Shown here piece after piece: positions 1 through 5,578 of a stretch of DNA of 5,578 bases (position 1 is the first letter of the stretch; each line of letters opens with the position of its first letter). This stretch comes from Desulfobacteraceae bacterium (GTDB lineage Bacteria; Desulfobacterota; Desulfobacteria; Desulfobacterales; Desulfobacteraceae): positions 1-5,578 of the forward strand of contig JAABSK010000187.1 in assembly GCA_011390435.1 (NCBI GenBank). Reading direction: 5' to 3'. The notes under the pieces were generated by a model. It ran no database searches, was not told the origin of the DNA, and saw nothing but the letters and a program-made list of their open reading frames with translations. The position numbers and the translations under genes were made by a program.

Positions 1-390
1 TCCCAGTGTCGCAATCGCCAGATAGGGGCCATCCAGCCGCAAGGCAGGCAGCCCGAGCAGAAAACCCAGGATGGCAGCCAGCAGGCCGGCGCAGGGCAGC
101 GCCAGCAGAAAGGGGAAATTGGCATGGAGCATCAGGGCAAGGGTGCCGTAAGCGCCTATGGCGAAAAACCCGGCATGCCCCAGCGAGATTTGCCCGGTGT
201 ATCCCACCAGGATATTCAGTCCCACAACCACAATGACATTGATGGCCATGTAATTGACGACATACACATAGTAGTTTTTTGCCACAAAGGGAAAAATGGC
301 CAGTGATAAGAGCAGGACGCCCATCCAGAAGATGACGGTTCCTGATGTGAAAATTTGAACATCCTCGTAATAATTTCGCTTCATATCCAT
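1..390 (-). CDS. livM: LivM-type branched-chain amino acid ABC transporter permease, N-terminal 130 residues (runs off left edge)
   Basis: This is an inner-membrane permease subunit of a high-affinity branched-chain amino acid (HAAT/Liv family) ABC importer, which normally works with LivH, two ATPases (LivG, LivF) and a periplasmic binding protein. Reading the minus strand from the ATG at 390-388 gives 130 uninterrupted codons to the window edge. Hydrophobic segments lie at about residues 18-36, 42-62, 72-89 and 92-115. The family signature [18 protein letters not shown] is at residues 57-74, and [14 protein letters not shown], typical of LivM, is at 117-130. The short charged N-terminus ([11 protein letters not shown]) resembles LivM proteins I recall from sulfate reducers. 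AGGAG lies 9 nt upstream of the chosen ATG. The full protein should be roughly 300-350 aa, so more than half is outside the window. It is divergent from the glpD operon, and no livH precedes it here. The substrate could also be another amino acid, amide or urea, since the family is broad. Confidence 0.93.
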   Translation of the reverse strand, partial: MDMKRNYYEDVQIFTSGTVIFWMGVLLLSLAIFPFVAKNYYVYVVNYMAINVIVVVGLNILVGYTGQISLGHAGFFAIGAYGTLALMLHANFPFLLALPCAGLLAAILGFLLGLPALRLDGPYLAIATLG

Positions 391-399
391 GCGCACATT

Positions 400-404
400 C
401 TCCT
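400..404 (-). promoter_or_regulatory. Ribosome binding site of livM
   Basis: On the minus strand this reads AGGAG, a strong Shine-Dalgarno match, 9 nt before the ATG at 390. An overlapping ATG at 398-396 is out of frame and meets a stop after four more codons, so it does not compete as the livM start. The site supports the ATG at 390 over the in-frame ATG two codons later (384-382). Confidence 0.75.
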
Positions 405-555
405 GAGACAACAGTGTCAAAGTCAAAAATACAGATTCACCAGGCTGAGAGATGTGGCTGAGCAGCATTCCCGGAAAATCTGTCGATTGTACAAGATCAG
501 AATTCCAAAACCAAACCAGCTAACCAAAATTATTGCAAGGTCTGAAAGTGATTTA

Positions 556-585
556 TTCATATCAGCGGAAAAATGATCCTGTCAA
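556..585 (-). promoter_or_regulatory. Candidate sigma70-type promoter for livM
   Basis: On the minus strand there is a consensus -35 TTGACA (plus-strand 580-585), an 18-bp spacer and a -10-like TATGAA (plus-strand 556-561). A T8 run (plus-strand A8, 588-595) lies just upstream of the -35 and could act as an UP-like element. Transcription would start near 549 and leave a leader of about 160 nt before livM. The -10 is imperfect. A second, weaker possibility is TACAAT (plus-strand 486-491) with a poor -35. The left arm of the 11-bp inverted repeat falls in the spacer, so a bound protein would affect this promoter. Confidence 0.4.
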
Positions 586-634
586 GCAAAAAAAATGAAG
601 CAAGTGCAATTAATGAATTTCAGTCATTTTTCCG
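566..634. repeat. 11-bp perfect inverted repeat in the divergent control region
   Basis: The left arm CGGAAAAATGA (566-576) and right arm TCATTTTTCCG (624-634) are perfect reverse complements separated by 47 bp. The left arm sits between the -10 and -35 of the candidate livM promoter. The right arm lies 31 bp upstream of the glpD -35. The location suits a two-site operator or activator target for a regulator controlling both directions. The arms are too far apart for an obvious terminator, and there is no GC-rich stem followed by a U run. That it binds a regulator is inference. Confidence 0.5.
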
Positions 635-639
635 GCATA

Positions 640-656
640 CAGCCGATATTCAGCCG
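640..656 (+). repeat. CAGCCG direct repeat with 11-bp period upstream of the glpD promoter
   Basis: CAGCCG occurs at 640-645 and again at 651-656, one helical turn apart. The second copy ends 9 bp before the -35 hexamer at 666. Two short same-face half-sites next to a -35 are a common arrangement for an activator. The repeat is only 6 bp, so chance is a real alternative. Confidence 0.3.
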
Positions 657-665
657 TGAAAAACC

Positions 666-692
666 TTGACACTGGCAAGACTCACTGATAAT
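666..692 (+). promoter_or_regulatory. Sigma70-type promoter for the glpD-kinase-AGPS operon
   Basis: A perfect -35 TTGACA (666-671) is followed after 15 bp by GATAAT (687-692), one base from the consensus -10. An A-run precedes the -35 at 659-663. The spacer is shorter than the optimal 17 bp, which could mean a promoter that needs an activator. The predicted start near 699 gives a leader of about 60 nt to the ATG at 760. It would leave the upstream GTG at 706 almost at the transcript end, which argues against that GTG as the start codon. Confidence 0.55.
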
Positions 693-741
693 CCATTTTT
701 ATTGGGTGCGGGATATTTTTGATGAAAAAGCGACAATAGAA

Positions 742-747
742 AAGGTG
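742..747 (+). promoter_or_regulatory. Probable ribosome binding site of glpD
   Basis: AAGGTG at 742-747 lies 12 nt before the ATG at 760. It is a moderate match at slightly long spacing, but it is the best site near any possible start. The sequence before the alternative GTG at 706 (TTTTTATTGG) has no purine-rich site. Confidence 0.4.
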
Positions 748-759
748 AAAGATACGTCC

Positions 760-2319
760 ATGAAGTCGTTTTCTGAGCTTTTGGATTCAACCTGTGATAT
801 CGTTATCATCGGCGGTGGTGTCACTGGAGCCGGTGTGTTTCACCAGGCTGTGACAATGGGATTAAGCGCCCTGCTGGTGGAGGGAGCTGATTTTGCCTGG
901 GGGACTTCCAGCCGGTCATCCAAGATGGTCCATGGCGGTCTGCGCTATCTCAAGCAGGGCAGATTCCTGTTGACCCGGGCCGCGGTCAAAGAGCGCGAAC
1001 GACTTTTAAAGACCTATCCGGGGCTGGTAACGCCGCTGAGGTTCACGATGCCCATTTATCGTCATCTCGGTCCATCCAGAGCCGCCATGAAACTGGGATT
1101 GTCCATATACAGCATCATGGCTGGAAACCGTCAGCACTGGAGTATTGACCGCAAAACAGTTCTGGACAGGATTCCGGGGATGAATCCTGACTCCCTTTTG
1201 TCTGCCGTGGGGTTTCAGGACGCCCAGGTGGATGATGCAAGACTGGTGCTGCGGTTGATTTTTGATGCCTGTGATATGGGGGGGTGTGCGCTGAATTATA
1301 CCCGGGCCACGGAAATTATCCGGAATGCCCGAGGGGATGTGGCAGGTGTCCGGCTTTTTGATGTCCACACCAAAGAGCAGATGCAGGTCAACACCCCGGT
1401 GGTGATCAATGCGTCAGGCGTGTGTGCCGAACAGTTTCATCTTTCACCTGTTAAAGATTTCCACATCCGGCCGCTGCGGGGAAGCCATCTGGTTTTTCCC
1501 GGTCATGTTCTGCCGCTGGAAACGGTGATTTCATTTATCCATCCCCGGGACAGTCGGCCTGTTTTTCTGTTTCCCTGGGAAGGATCTCTGTTTCTGGGAA
1601 CCACGGATGTTGACCATGCCGGGAATTTGAATCAAGAGCCGGCCATGACCCGGACGGAAGCGGATTATCTCATGGAAGGCCTGCGGTTTCTTCTGCCGGG
1701 TCATGCATTGACCCGCTGCAAGCCCATCGCTTCGATTGCAGGGGTCAGGGCGGTGCTGAGCCGGAAGCACACGGCTGCTTCAAAAGAATCCCGGGAACAT
1801 GTGGTCTGGCAGAGCAAAGGGCTGGTCACGGTTACCGGCGGTAAACTCACGACCTTTCGTCTGCTGGCCCATGACGCCATCAAGGCTGCGGCGCCATACC
1901 TTCCCCGGAGAAAAAAACAGGCGGTGCCCCAACGTGTTCCAGAGCGCAGGAAGCTGCTTTTTGACAACCTGGACCCGGCCATGCAATCCCGGATTCTGGG
2001 ACGATACGGTGCACGGGCCGGGGAGATGTGTGACCTTTTGTCTGGTGAGGGCAGCCATCGTATCGGTGATACCCAGACCGTGTGGGCGGAAGTGATCCAT
2101 GGTGCCCGGGCAGAAAAAATTTACCATCTGCAGGATCTGCTGCTGCGGCGGGTCCGTATCGGTCTTTTGCTGCCCAGAGGCGGCATGGAGATCATGGATC
2201 AGATCAAAGCCCGGGTTTCTCCCTGGCTGGACTGGGATGAAACCCGCTGGGAAACGGAAATCAGTGGCTATCAGAAGCTGTGGGATGCAGCCTATTCACC
2301 TGTCCCGAAAAATGAGTGA
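760..2319 (+). CDS. glpD: FAD-dependent glycerol-3-phosphate dehydrogenase, GlpD family
   Basis: It oxidises sn-glycerol 3-phosphate to dihydroxyacetone phosphate and passes electrons through FAD to the membrane quinone pool. The 519-aa product from the ATG at 760 is close to E. coli GlpD (501 aa). Residues 13-25 form the FAD Rossmann motif (DIVIIGGGVTGAG), with E41 at the ribose-binding position, followed by the hallmark GTSSRSSKMVHGGLRYL at 48-64. Other GlpD signatures visible are VDDARLVL, PLRGSHLVFP (H243), FLGTTDV, GVRAVL (R330, matching the substrate-phosphate arginine) and TGGKLTTFR (K362). The C-terminal helical DAO_C domain ends with a LLRRVRIGLL segment. No GlpB or GlpC neighbour is present, so it looks like the single-subunit enzyme rather than anaerobic GlpABC. 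An in-frame GTG at 706 would add 18 residues, but it lacks a ribosome binding site and the extension has no family support. The gene is first in the operon, and its stop is 2 nt before the kinase ATG. The family is certain; use in catabolism or lipid metabolism is open. Confidence 0.94.
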   Translation: MKSFSELLDSTCDIVIIGGGVTGAGVFHQAVTMGLSALLVEGADFAWGTSSRSSKMVHGGLRYLKQGRFLLTRAAVKERERLLKTYPGLVTPLRFTMPIYRHLGPSRAAMKLGLSIYSIMAGNRQHWSIDRKTVLDRIPGMNPDSLLSAVGFQDAQVDDARLVLRLIFDACDMGGCALNYTRATEIIRNARGDVAGVRLFDVHTKEQMQVNTPVVINASGVCAEQFHLSPVKDFHIRPLRGSHLVFPGHVLPLETVISFIHPRDSRPVFLFPWEGSLFLGTTDVDHAGNLNQEPAMTRTEADYLMEGLRFLLPGHALTRCKPIASIAGVRAVLSRKHTAASKESREHVVWQSKGLVTVTGGKLTTFRLLAHDAIKAAAPYLPRRKKQAVPQRVPERRKLLFDNLDPAMQSRILGRYGARAGEMCDLLSGEGSHRIGDTQTVWAEVIHGARAEKIYHLQDLLLRRVRIGLLLPRGGMEIMDQIKARVSPWLDWDETRWETEISGYQKLWDAAYSPVPKNE

Positions 2320-2321
2320 TC

Positions 2322-3887
2322 ATGGCCCGAAAAACCCTTTTATCCATTGATTGCGGCACCCAGAGTCTCCGGGTTCTGATGTTTGATTCAGATGGTGTGC
2401 TGCTGGCCAAAGAGCAGCAATCCTATCCACCCTATATCAGTCCGGGACCCGGCCGGGCTGAACAGGACCCGGAGATTTACTGGTCTGGATTGACAGATGC
2501 CTGCAGGATGCTGAAGGCAAAGGTGCCGGATCTGTTTGATGCCATTGCCGGCGTGGGAGTGACTGCTCAGCGGAATACCATGATCAACGTGGATAAAAAC
2601 GGTTGTGTTCTCAGGCCTGCGATTGTATGGCTTGATCAGCGCATGGCAGAGCCGGTGTTTGGCACAACAGGCCCGCTGGGACTGGCACTGAACCTGGCGG
2701 GGCTGGTTTCCGGTGTGAAACGAAAAATCATGGATGTCCAGGCCCAGGGGAAATGCAACTGGATCATGCAGCATCAGCCGGATATCTGGGAGAACACCCA
2801 TAAATATCTGCAGGTATCGGGATTTTTAAACCACCGGCTTACCGGCTGCTTTGCCGATGCAACAGCCGCGCAGATCGGACACCTGCCGTTTGATTATAAA
2901 CGTCAGAAATGGGCTGGGCAGATCTCGCTTCCCCGCATGCTTTTTCCTGTTCCGCAGGAAAAACTGCCGGACCTGGTCAAGGCTGGAGCAGTCCTGGGGC
3001 ACGTCACTGAACAGGCATCCCGCCTTACCGGGATTCCCTGCAAGACCCCTGTCGTTGCCTGCGGATCGGACAAAGGGTGTGAAACCCTGGGCACAGGCGT
3101 GGTGGATCAGACCATGGTGTCATTGAGCTTTGGGACCACTGCCACTGTGCAGACCACATCAAACCGGTATTTTGAAACCATCCCCATGCTGCCGCCCTAT
3201 CCTGCTGCCATTCCCGGCTGCTTTAATCCTGAGGTTGAAATTTTCCGCGGATTCTGGATGATCTCCTGGTTCAAGCAGCAGTTTGCCCACAAGGAAGTGG
3301 AAACCGCCACCACACTGGGGATTGCACCGGAAGAACTGCTCAACCAGTGTCTGGACCGAACCTGCCCCGGCGCCATGGGGCTTCTGGTGCAGCCCTATTG
3401 GGGACCGGGTCTGGATCATCCCCATGCCAAAGGCGCCATGATCGGATTCGGGGATGTCCACACCCGGGATCATGTGTACCGGGCAATGATCGAAGGCCTG
3501 GGATTTGCTCTGCTGGAGGGAATGGAGCGGATTCAGGACAGGGGAAGGGTCAGGGTTGAAAAAGCTGCCCTGTCCGGTGGTGCATCCCAGAGCAATGCCA
3601 TCTGCCAGATCACTGCGGATATTTTCAATCTGCCCATGGTGCGTGCAGCCACCCATGAGACATCAGGTCTGGGCGCTGCCGTGCTGACGGCAACAGGCAT
3701 TGGGCTGTATGCAACGGTTCGTGAAGCTGCTGCACAGATGACAAAGCCTTCAGAAGGATTTGAACCCAATCCTTCGGCAGTGGCCATTTACGCAGAATTG
3801 TATCACCGGGTTTACAAACGCATGTACCAGGCTTTATCGCCGCTGTACCGGGAAATTCAACATATTACAGGATACCCAGGAAAATGA
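2322..3887 (+). CDS. FGGY-family carbohydrate kinase, substrate unknown (YgcE-like rather than glycerol kinase)
   Basis: This is a cytoplasmic ATP-dependent sugar or polyol kinase with two FGGY domains and 521 aa, a usual length. Visible motifs are the N-terminal phosphate loop DCGTQSLR (10-17), IVWLDQR, the catalytic aspartate in GSDKG (D250), FGTTA (270-274), LSGGASQSN (417-425) and the C-terminal signature ETSGLGAA (446-453). Compared with E. coli GlpK, which binds glycerol with R83, E84, D245 and Q246, the aligned residues are R84, N85, D250 and K251. Two of the four contacts differ, so ordinary glycerol kinase activity is doubtful. The central stretch (FETIPMLPPYPAAIPGC, then FRGFWMISWFKQQF) recalls the YgcE-like FGGY subgroup, which in E. 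coli sits beside an AGPS-like flavoprotein gene. The start is either ATG 2322 or GTG 2316, which overlaps the glpD stop as GTGA; neither has a strong ribosome binding site, so translational coupling to glpD is likely. The stop overlaps the next gene as ATGA. The substrate could be glycerol, dihydroxyacetone or another polyol. Confidence 0.9.
   Translation: MARKTLLSIDCGTQSLRVLMFDSDGVLLAKEQQSYPPYISPGPGRAEQDPEIYWSGLTDACRMLKAKVPDLFDAIAGVGVTAQRNTMINVDKNGCVLRPAIVWLDQRMAEPVFGTTGPLGLALNLAGLVSGVKRKIMDVQAQGKCNWIMQHQPDIWENTHKYLQVSGFLNHRLTGCFADATAAQIGHLPFDYKRQKWAGQISLPRMLFPVPQEKLPDLVKAGAVLGHVTEQASRLTGIPCKTPVVACGSDKGCETLGTGVVDQTMVSLSFGTTATVQTTSNRYFETIPMLPPYPAAIPGCFNPEVEIFRGFWMISWFKQQFAHKEVETATTLGIAPEELLNQCLDRTCPGAMGLLVQPYWGPGLDHPHAKGAMIGFGDVHTRDHVYRAMIEGLGFALLEGMERIQDRGRVRVEKAALSGGASQSNAICQITADIFNLPMVRAATHETSGLGAAVLTATGIGLYATVREAAAQMTKPSEGFEPNPSAVAIYAELYHRVYKRMYQALSPLYREIQHITGYPGK
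3869..3872 (+). promoter_or_regulatory. Probable ribosome binding site of the AGPS-like gene
   Basis: AGGA at 3869-3872, inside the end of the kinase gene, lies 11 nt before the ATG at 3884. A second AGGA at 3878-3881 is only 2 nt away and too close. Because the ATG overlaps the kinase stop (ATGA), re-initiation by ribosomes finishing the kinase is the likely main mechanism. Confidence 0.4.
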
Positions 3888-5578
3888 GTCGACATGTTCA
3901 AAAAGACCAGGGAACCCGGCAGACGCCACGATGGAGAGAAGCTCCGCCGGAAAAAAAATCTTTCCGTTCAATTTTCAAGTGGGGAGATCCTGCAGCATTT
4001 AAACATCCCAGTCCGGGATTTTTCAGGGTCATTCAGCAGGAATTGGATCTGACAGATCAGGATTTTGTCCGTATGGACCATACAGGGGATGCTGTTGTGC
4101 CGGATGTTGTGCCTTCTGCAATGGCCAGAGAAGAGATTCAGGCCATCGAAAAGATCGTTGGCGCTCAAAATGTTTTTGCACACACCTATGACCGGCTTAA
4201 ACACGCCAGTGGCAAAGCCATGGAAGACCTGATGCGGCTGCGGCAGGCTGATATGAAAGAGATTTCAGATCTGGTGGTGCATCCCCGGGACAAATCCGAT
4301 GTCAAGTCAGTGGTGGCCTATTGCCATGACAACGCCATTCCAGTGCATGTTTACGGTGGCGGCAGCTCTGTCACCTTTGGACTGAAATGCCCCGGAGGCG
4401 GGATCACCCTGGTGATGTCCACCCATATGAATCGTAAAATCGCTTTCAGCGAAATCAATCAGACTATTACCGTGGAACCGGGGATGACAGGACCGGCGCT
4501 CGAGAATCTGCTCAACCAGGCCCCCAAGATGCTCGGGACTGAAAAATCCTTTACCTGCGGCCATTTTCCCCAGAGTTTTGAATTTTCAACTGTGGGAGGA
4601 TGGGTGTCAGCCCTGGGATCGGGTCAGGCATCTTCTCTTTACGGCGATGCCGCAGATCTGGTGATCTGCCAGGAGTATGTCACGCCCAGGGGCAGTTTTG
4701 AAACACTGGCGTATCCGGCAACCGCAACAGGGCCGAAAGTCTGCGATATCATGATTGGGTCTGAAGGCTGTTTCGGGGTGCTGGTGGCGGTCACGCTCAA
4801 GGTTTTTGAATACCTGCCTGGAAACAGCAGGCCGTTTGCCTTTATGTTTCCGGATTTCAGATCTGCTGTTACTGCAGGCCGGCAGATCAGTCAGGGACGG
4901 TTCGGCATGCCTGCGATTTTGCGCATTTCCGACGAAGAGGAAACCGATGTGGCCTTGCAGATGTACGATATTGAAGGCGGTGTTCTGGACTGGTTCCTCA
5001 AGATCAAAAAATTCAAGAAAGGGCAACGCTGTCTGGTCATGGGCCGGAGCGAAGGCGAAAACGGATTCAGCGCCAATGTTTTTTCCCGGGTGAAAAAGAT
5101 TGCGAAAAAAAACCAGGGGATTTATTTGACAGGTTATCCCATGAAAAAATGGTATCATGGACGGTTTTCAGATCCGTACATGCGCGATGCGCTCAATGAC
5201 TATGGCATTCTCATCGATACCCTGGAATGTTCTGTGACCTGGGACCGGCTCCATGATCTCCACCGCAAGGTGCGGGCAGTGGTCAAGGCCCAGCCGCGAA
5301 CCATCTGCATGACCCATGCGTCTCATTTTTATGCCCAGGGCACCAACCTCTATTTCATCTTTATCACTCGGATGCAGGACCCAGACATGTTCAGCAGGTA
5401 TCAAAAATCGATCATTGATGCCATGGAAAAGGCCGGCGGATCGTTGAGCCACCATCACGGGGTCGGACGAATGATGGCCCCCTGGATGGAACGGCATCTG
5501 GGCAGGGAGCAGATGGATATCCTGCGGGCGGTCAAGGCCCACCTGGACCCCAAGGGCATTATGAATCCGGGGGGGCTG
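3884..5578 (+). CDS. Alkyldihydroxyacetonephosphate synthase (AGPS)-like FAD-binding protein, C-terminal end just beyond the window
   Basis: This is a flavoprotein of the vanillyl-alcohol oxidase fold (FAD_binding_4 then FAD-oxidase_C). Eukaryotic AGPS exchanges the acyl chain of acyl-DHAP for a fatty alcohol, making the ether bond of ether lipids. The frame is open for 565 codons to the last base and ends in LDPKGIMNPGGL, the usual family tail, so only a few residues are missing. Domain one, about residues 129-315, has YGGGSSVTFGL (157-167), GHFPQSFEFSTVGGW (226-240) and GSEGCFGV (292-299). Domain two has PYMRDA (R434), HASHFY (478-483), LYFIF (Y490) and GGSLSHHHGVG (HHH 523-525). By comparison with human AGPS as I recall it, Y490 matches catalytic Tyr578, R434 matches Arg515, H227 matches the essential His300 and HHH matches 615-617. 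The N-terminal 35 residues are basic and not conserved; FKWGDP resembles the AGPS start of homology. The start is ATG 3884, overlapping the kinase stop. YgcU-type oxidoreductases are close relatives, so true AGPS activity is inferred. Confidence 0.88.
   Translation, partial: MSRHVQKDQGTRQTPRWREAPPEKKSFRSIFKWGDPAAFKHPSPGFFRVIQQELDLTDQDFVRMDHTGDAVVPDVVPSAMAREEIQAIEKIVGAQNVFAHTYDRLKHASGKAMEDLMRLRQADMKEISDLVVHPRDKSDVKSVVAYCHDNAIPVHVYGGGSSVTFGLKCPGGGITLVMSTHMNRKIAFSEINQTITVEPGMTGPALENLLNQAPKMLGTEKSFTCGHFPQSFEFSTVGGWVSALGSGQASSLYGDAADLVICQEYVTPRGSFETLAYPATATGPKVCDIMIGSEGCFGVLVAVTLKVFEYLPGNSRPFAFMFPDFRSAVTAGRQISQGRFGMPAILRISDEEETDVALQMYDIEGGVLDWFLKIKKFKKGQRCLVMGRSEGENGFSANVFSRVKKIAKKNQGIYLTGYPMKKWYHGRFSDPYMRDALNDYGILIDTLECSVTWDRLHDLHRKVRAVVKAQPRTICMTHASHFYAQGTNLYFIFITRMQDPDMFSRYQKSIIDAMEKAGGSLSHHHGVGRMMAPWMERHLGREQMDILRAVKAHLDPKGIMNPGGL

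Larger units (their letters stand above)
391..759. other. Divergent intergenic control region between livM and glpD
   Basis: This 369-bp stretch is more AT-rich than the flanking genes and holds no convincing gene on either strand. A 73-codon plus-strand open frame at 355-576 starts inside livM, has no recognisable domain and no good ribosome binding site. The region holds candidate promoters in both directions, an 11-bp inverted repeat, a helically phased CAGCCG direct repeat and an A8 tract at 588-595. A CCAAA-rich run at 505-529 (read as TTTGG repeats on the livM strand) would fall in the livM leader if the upstream candidate promoter is used. No rho-independent terminator was seen, as expected between divergent units. 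Confidence 0.7.

Noticed and set aside
355..576. 73-codon plus-strand open frame between livM and glpD
   Set aside because: It starts inside the antisense of livM, has no ribosome binding site, no recognisable domain and crosses the candidate livM promoter region. Treated as a chance frame.
588..595. A8 tract considered as the tail of a minus-strand terminator
   Set aside because: There is no GC-rich hairpin directly before it on the minus strand, and no gene upstream on that strand needing termination.
595..669. 24-codon plus-strand frame (ATG at 595, stop at 667-669) that could be a leader peptide
   Set aside because: No Shine-Dalgarno site before it, it ends inside the glpD -35 hexamer so it is upstream of the likely transcript, and its residues show no attenuation-type codon run.
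412..674. 9-bp inverted match CAGTGTCAA (412-420) and TTGACACTG (666-674)
   Set aside because: The minus-strand TTGACA at 420-415 would place a -10 inside the livM start region with no match there, and the plus copy is explained by the promoter -35. Likely chance.
3159..3656. 165-codon minus-strand open frame inside the kinase gene
   Set aside because: Antisense to conserved FGGY motifs, with composition typical of a shadow frame.
4607..5158. 183-codon minus-strand open frame inside the AGPS-like gene
   Set aside because: It is antisense to a frame with clear AGPS motifs and has no recognisable domain; a shadow of codon bias.
3884..5578. Possible frameshift or pseudogene, since no stop-bounded plus-strand frame appears in this stretch
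   Set aside because: Hand translation from the ATG at 3884 is open and in frame through all 565 codons with motifs in order; the stop simply lies past the window edge.

Overview
The window looks like bacterial chromosome from an anaerobic Desulfobacterota (former Deltaproteobacteria), most like the Desulfobacteraceae. This rests on protein style (the LivM N-terminus, a single-subunit GlpD-type dehydrogenase beside an AGPS-like flavoprotein) and moderate GC with an AT-rich intergenic region. It is an inference from recalled family resemblance, not a database result.

Layout: positions 1-390 hold, on the minus strand, the first 130 codons of a LivM-type branched-chain amino acid ABC transporter permease, which runs off the left edge. 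Positions 391-759 are a divergent intergenic region with no convincing gene. It carries a good sigma70-like promoter facing right (TTGACA at 666-671, GATAAT at 687-692), a weaker candidate facing left (556-585), an 11-bp perfect inverted repeat (566-576 / 624-634) and a CAGCCG direct repeat with 11-bp period.

Positions 760-5578 form a tightly packed three-gene plus-strand operon. It encodes an FAD-dependent glycerol-3-phosphate dehydrogenase (GlpD family, 519 aa), an FGGY carbohydrate kinase (521 aa, not a canonical glycerol kinase), and an FAD-binding oxidase-fold protein of the alkyldihydroxyacetonephosphate synthase (AGPS) type. The last is open to the right edge but only a few residues from its expected C-terminus. 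The genes are nearly abutting or overlap by 4 bp (ATGA), so co-translation is likely.

How they may work together: the kinase would phosphorylate a polyol or triose-like substrate, GlpD would oxidise glycerol 3-phosphate to DHAP and feed electrons to the quinone pool, and the AGPS-like protein could use a DHAP derivative. AGPS in eukaryotes forms the ether bond of ether lipids from acyl-DHAP, and its key residues appear conserved here. Two readings stay open: a DHAP/ether-lipid module, or a catabolic module for an unidentified sugar alcohol or ether-linked glycerol, similar to the E. coli ygcE/ygcU kinase-flavoprotein pair. No mobile element, CRISPR array, tRNA or rRNA was seen.
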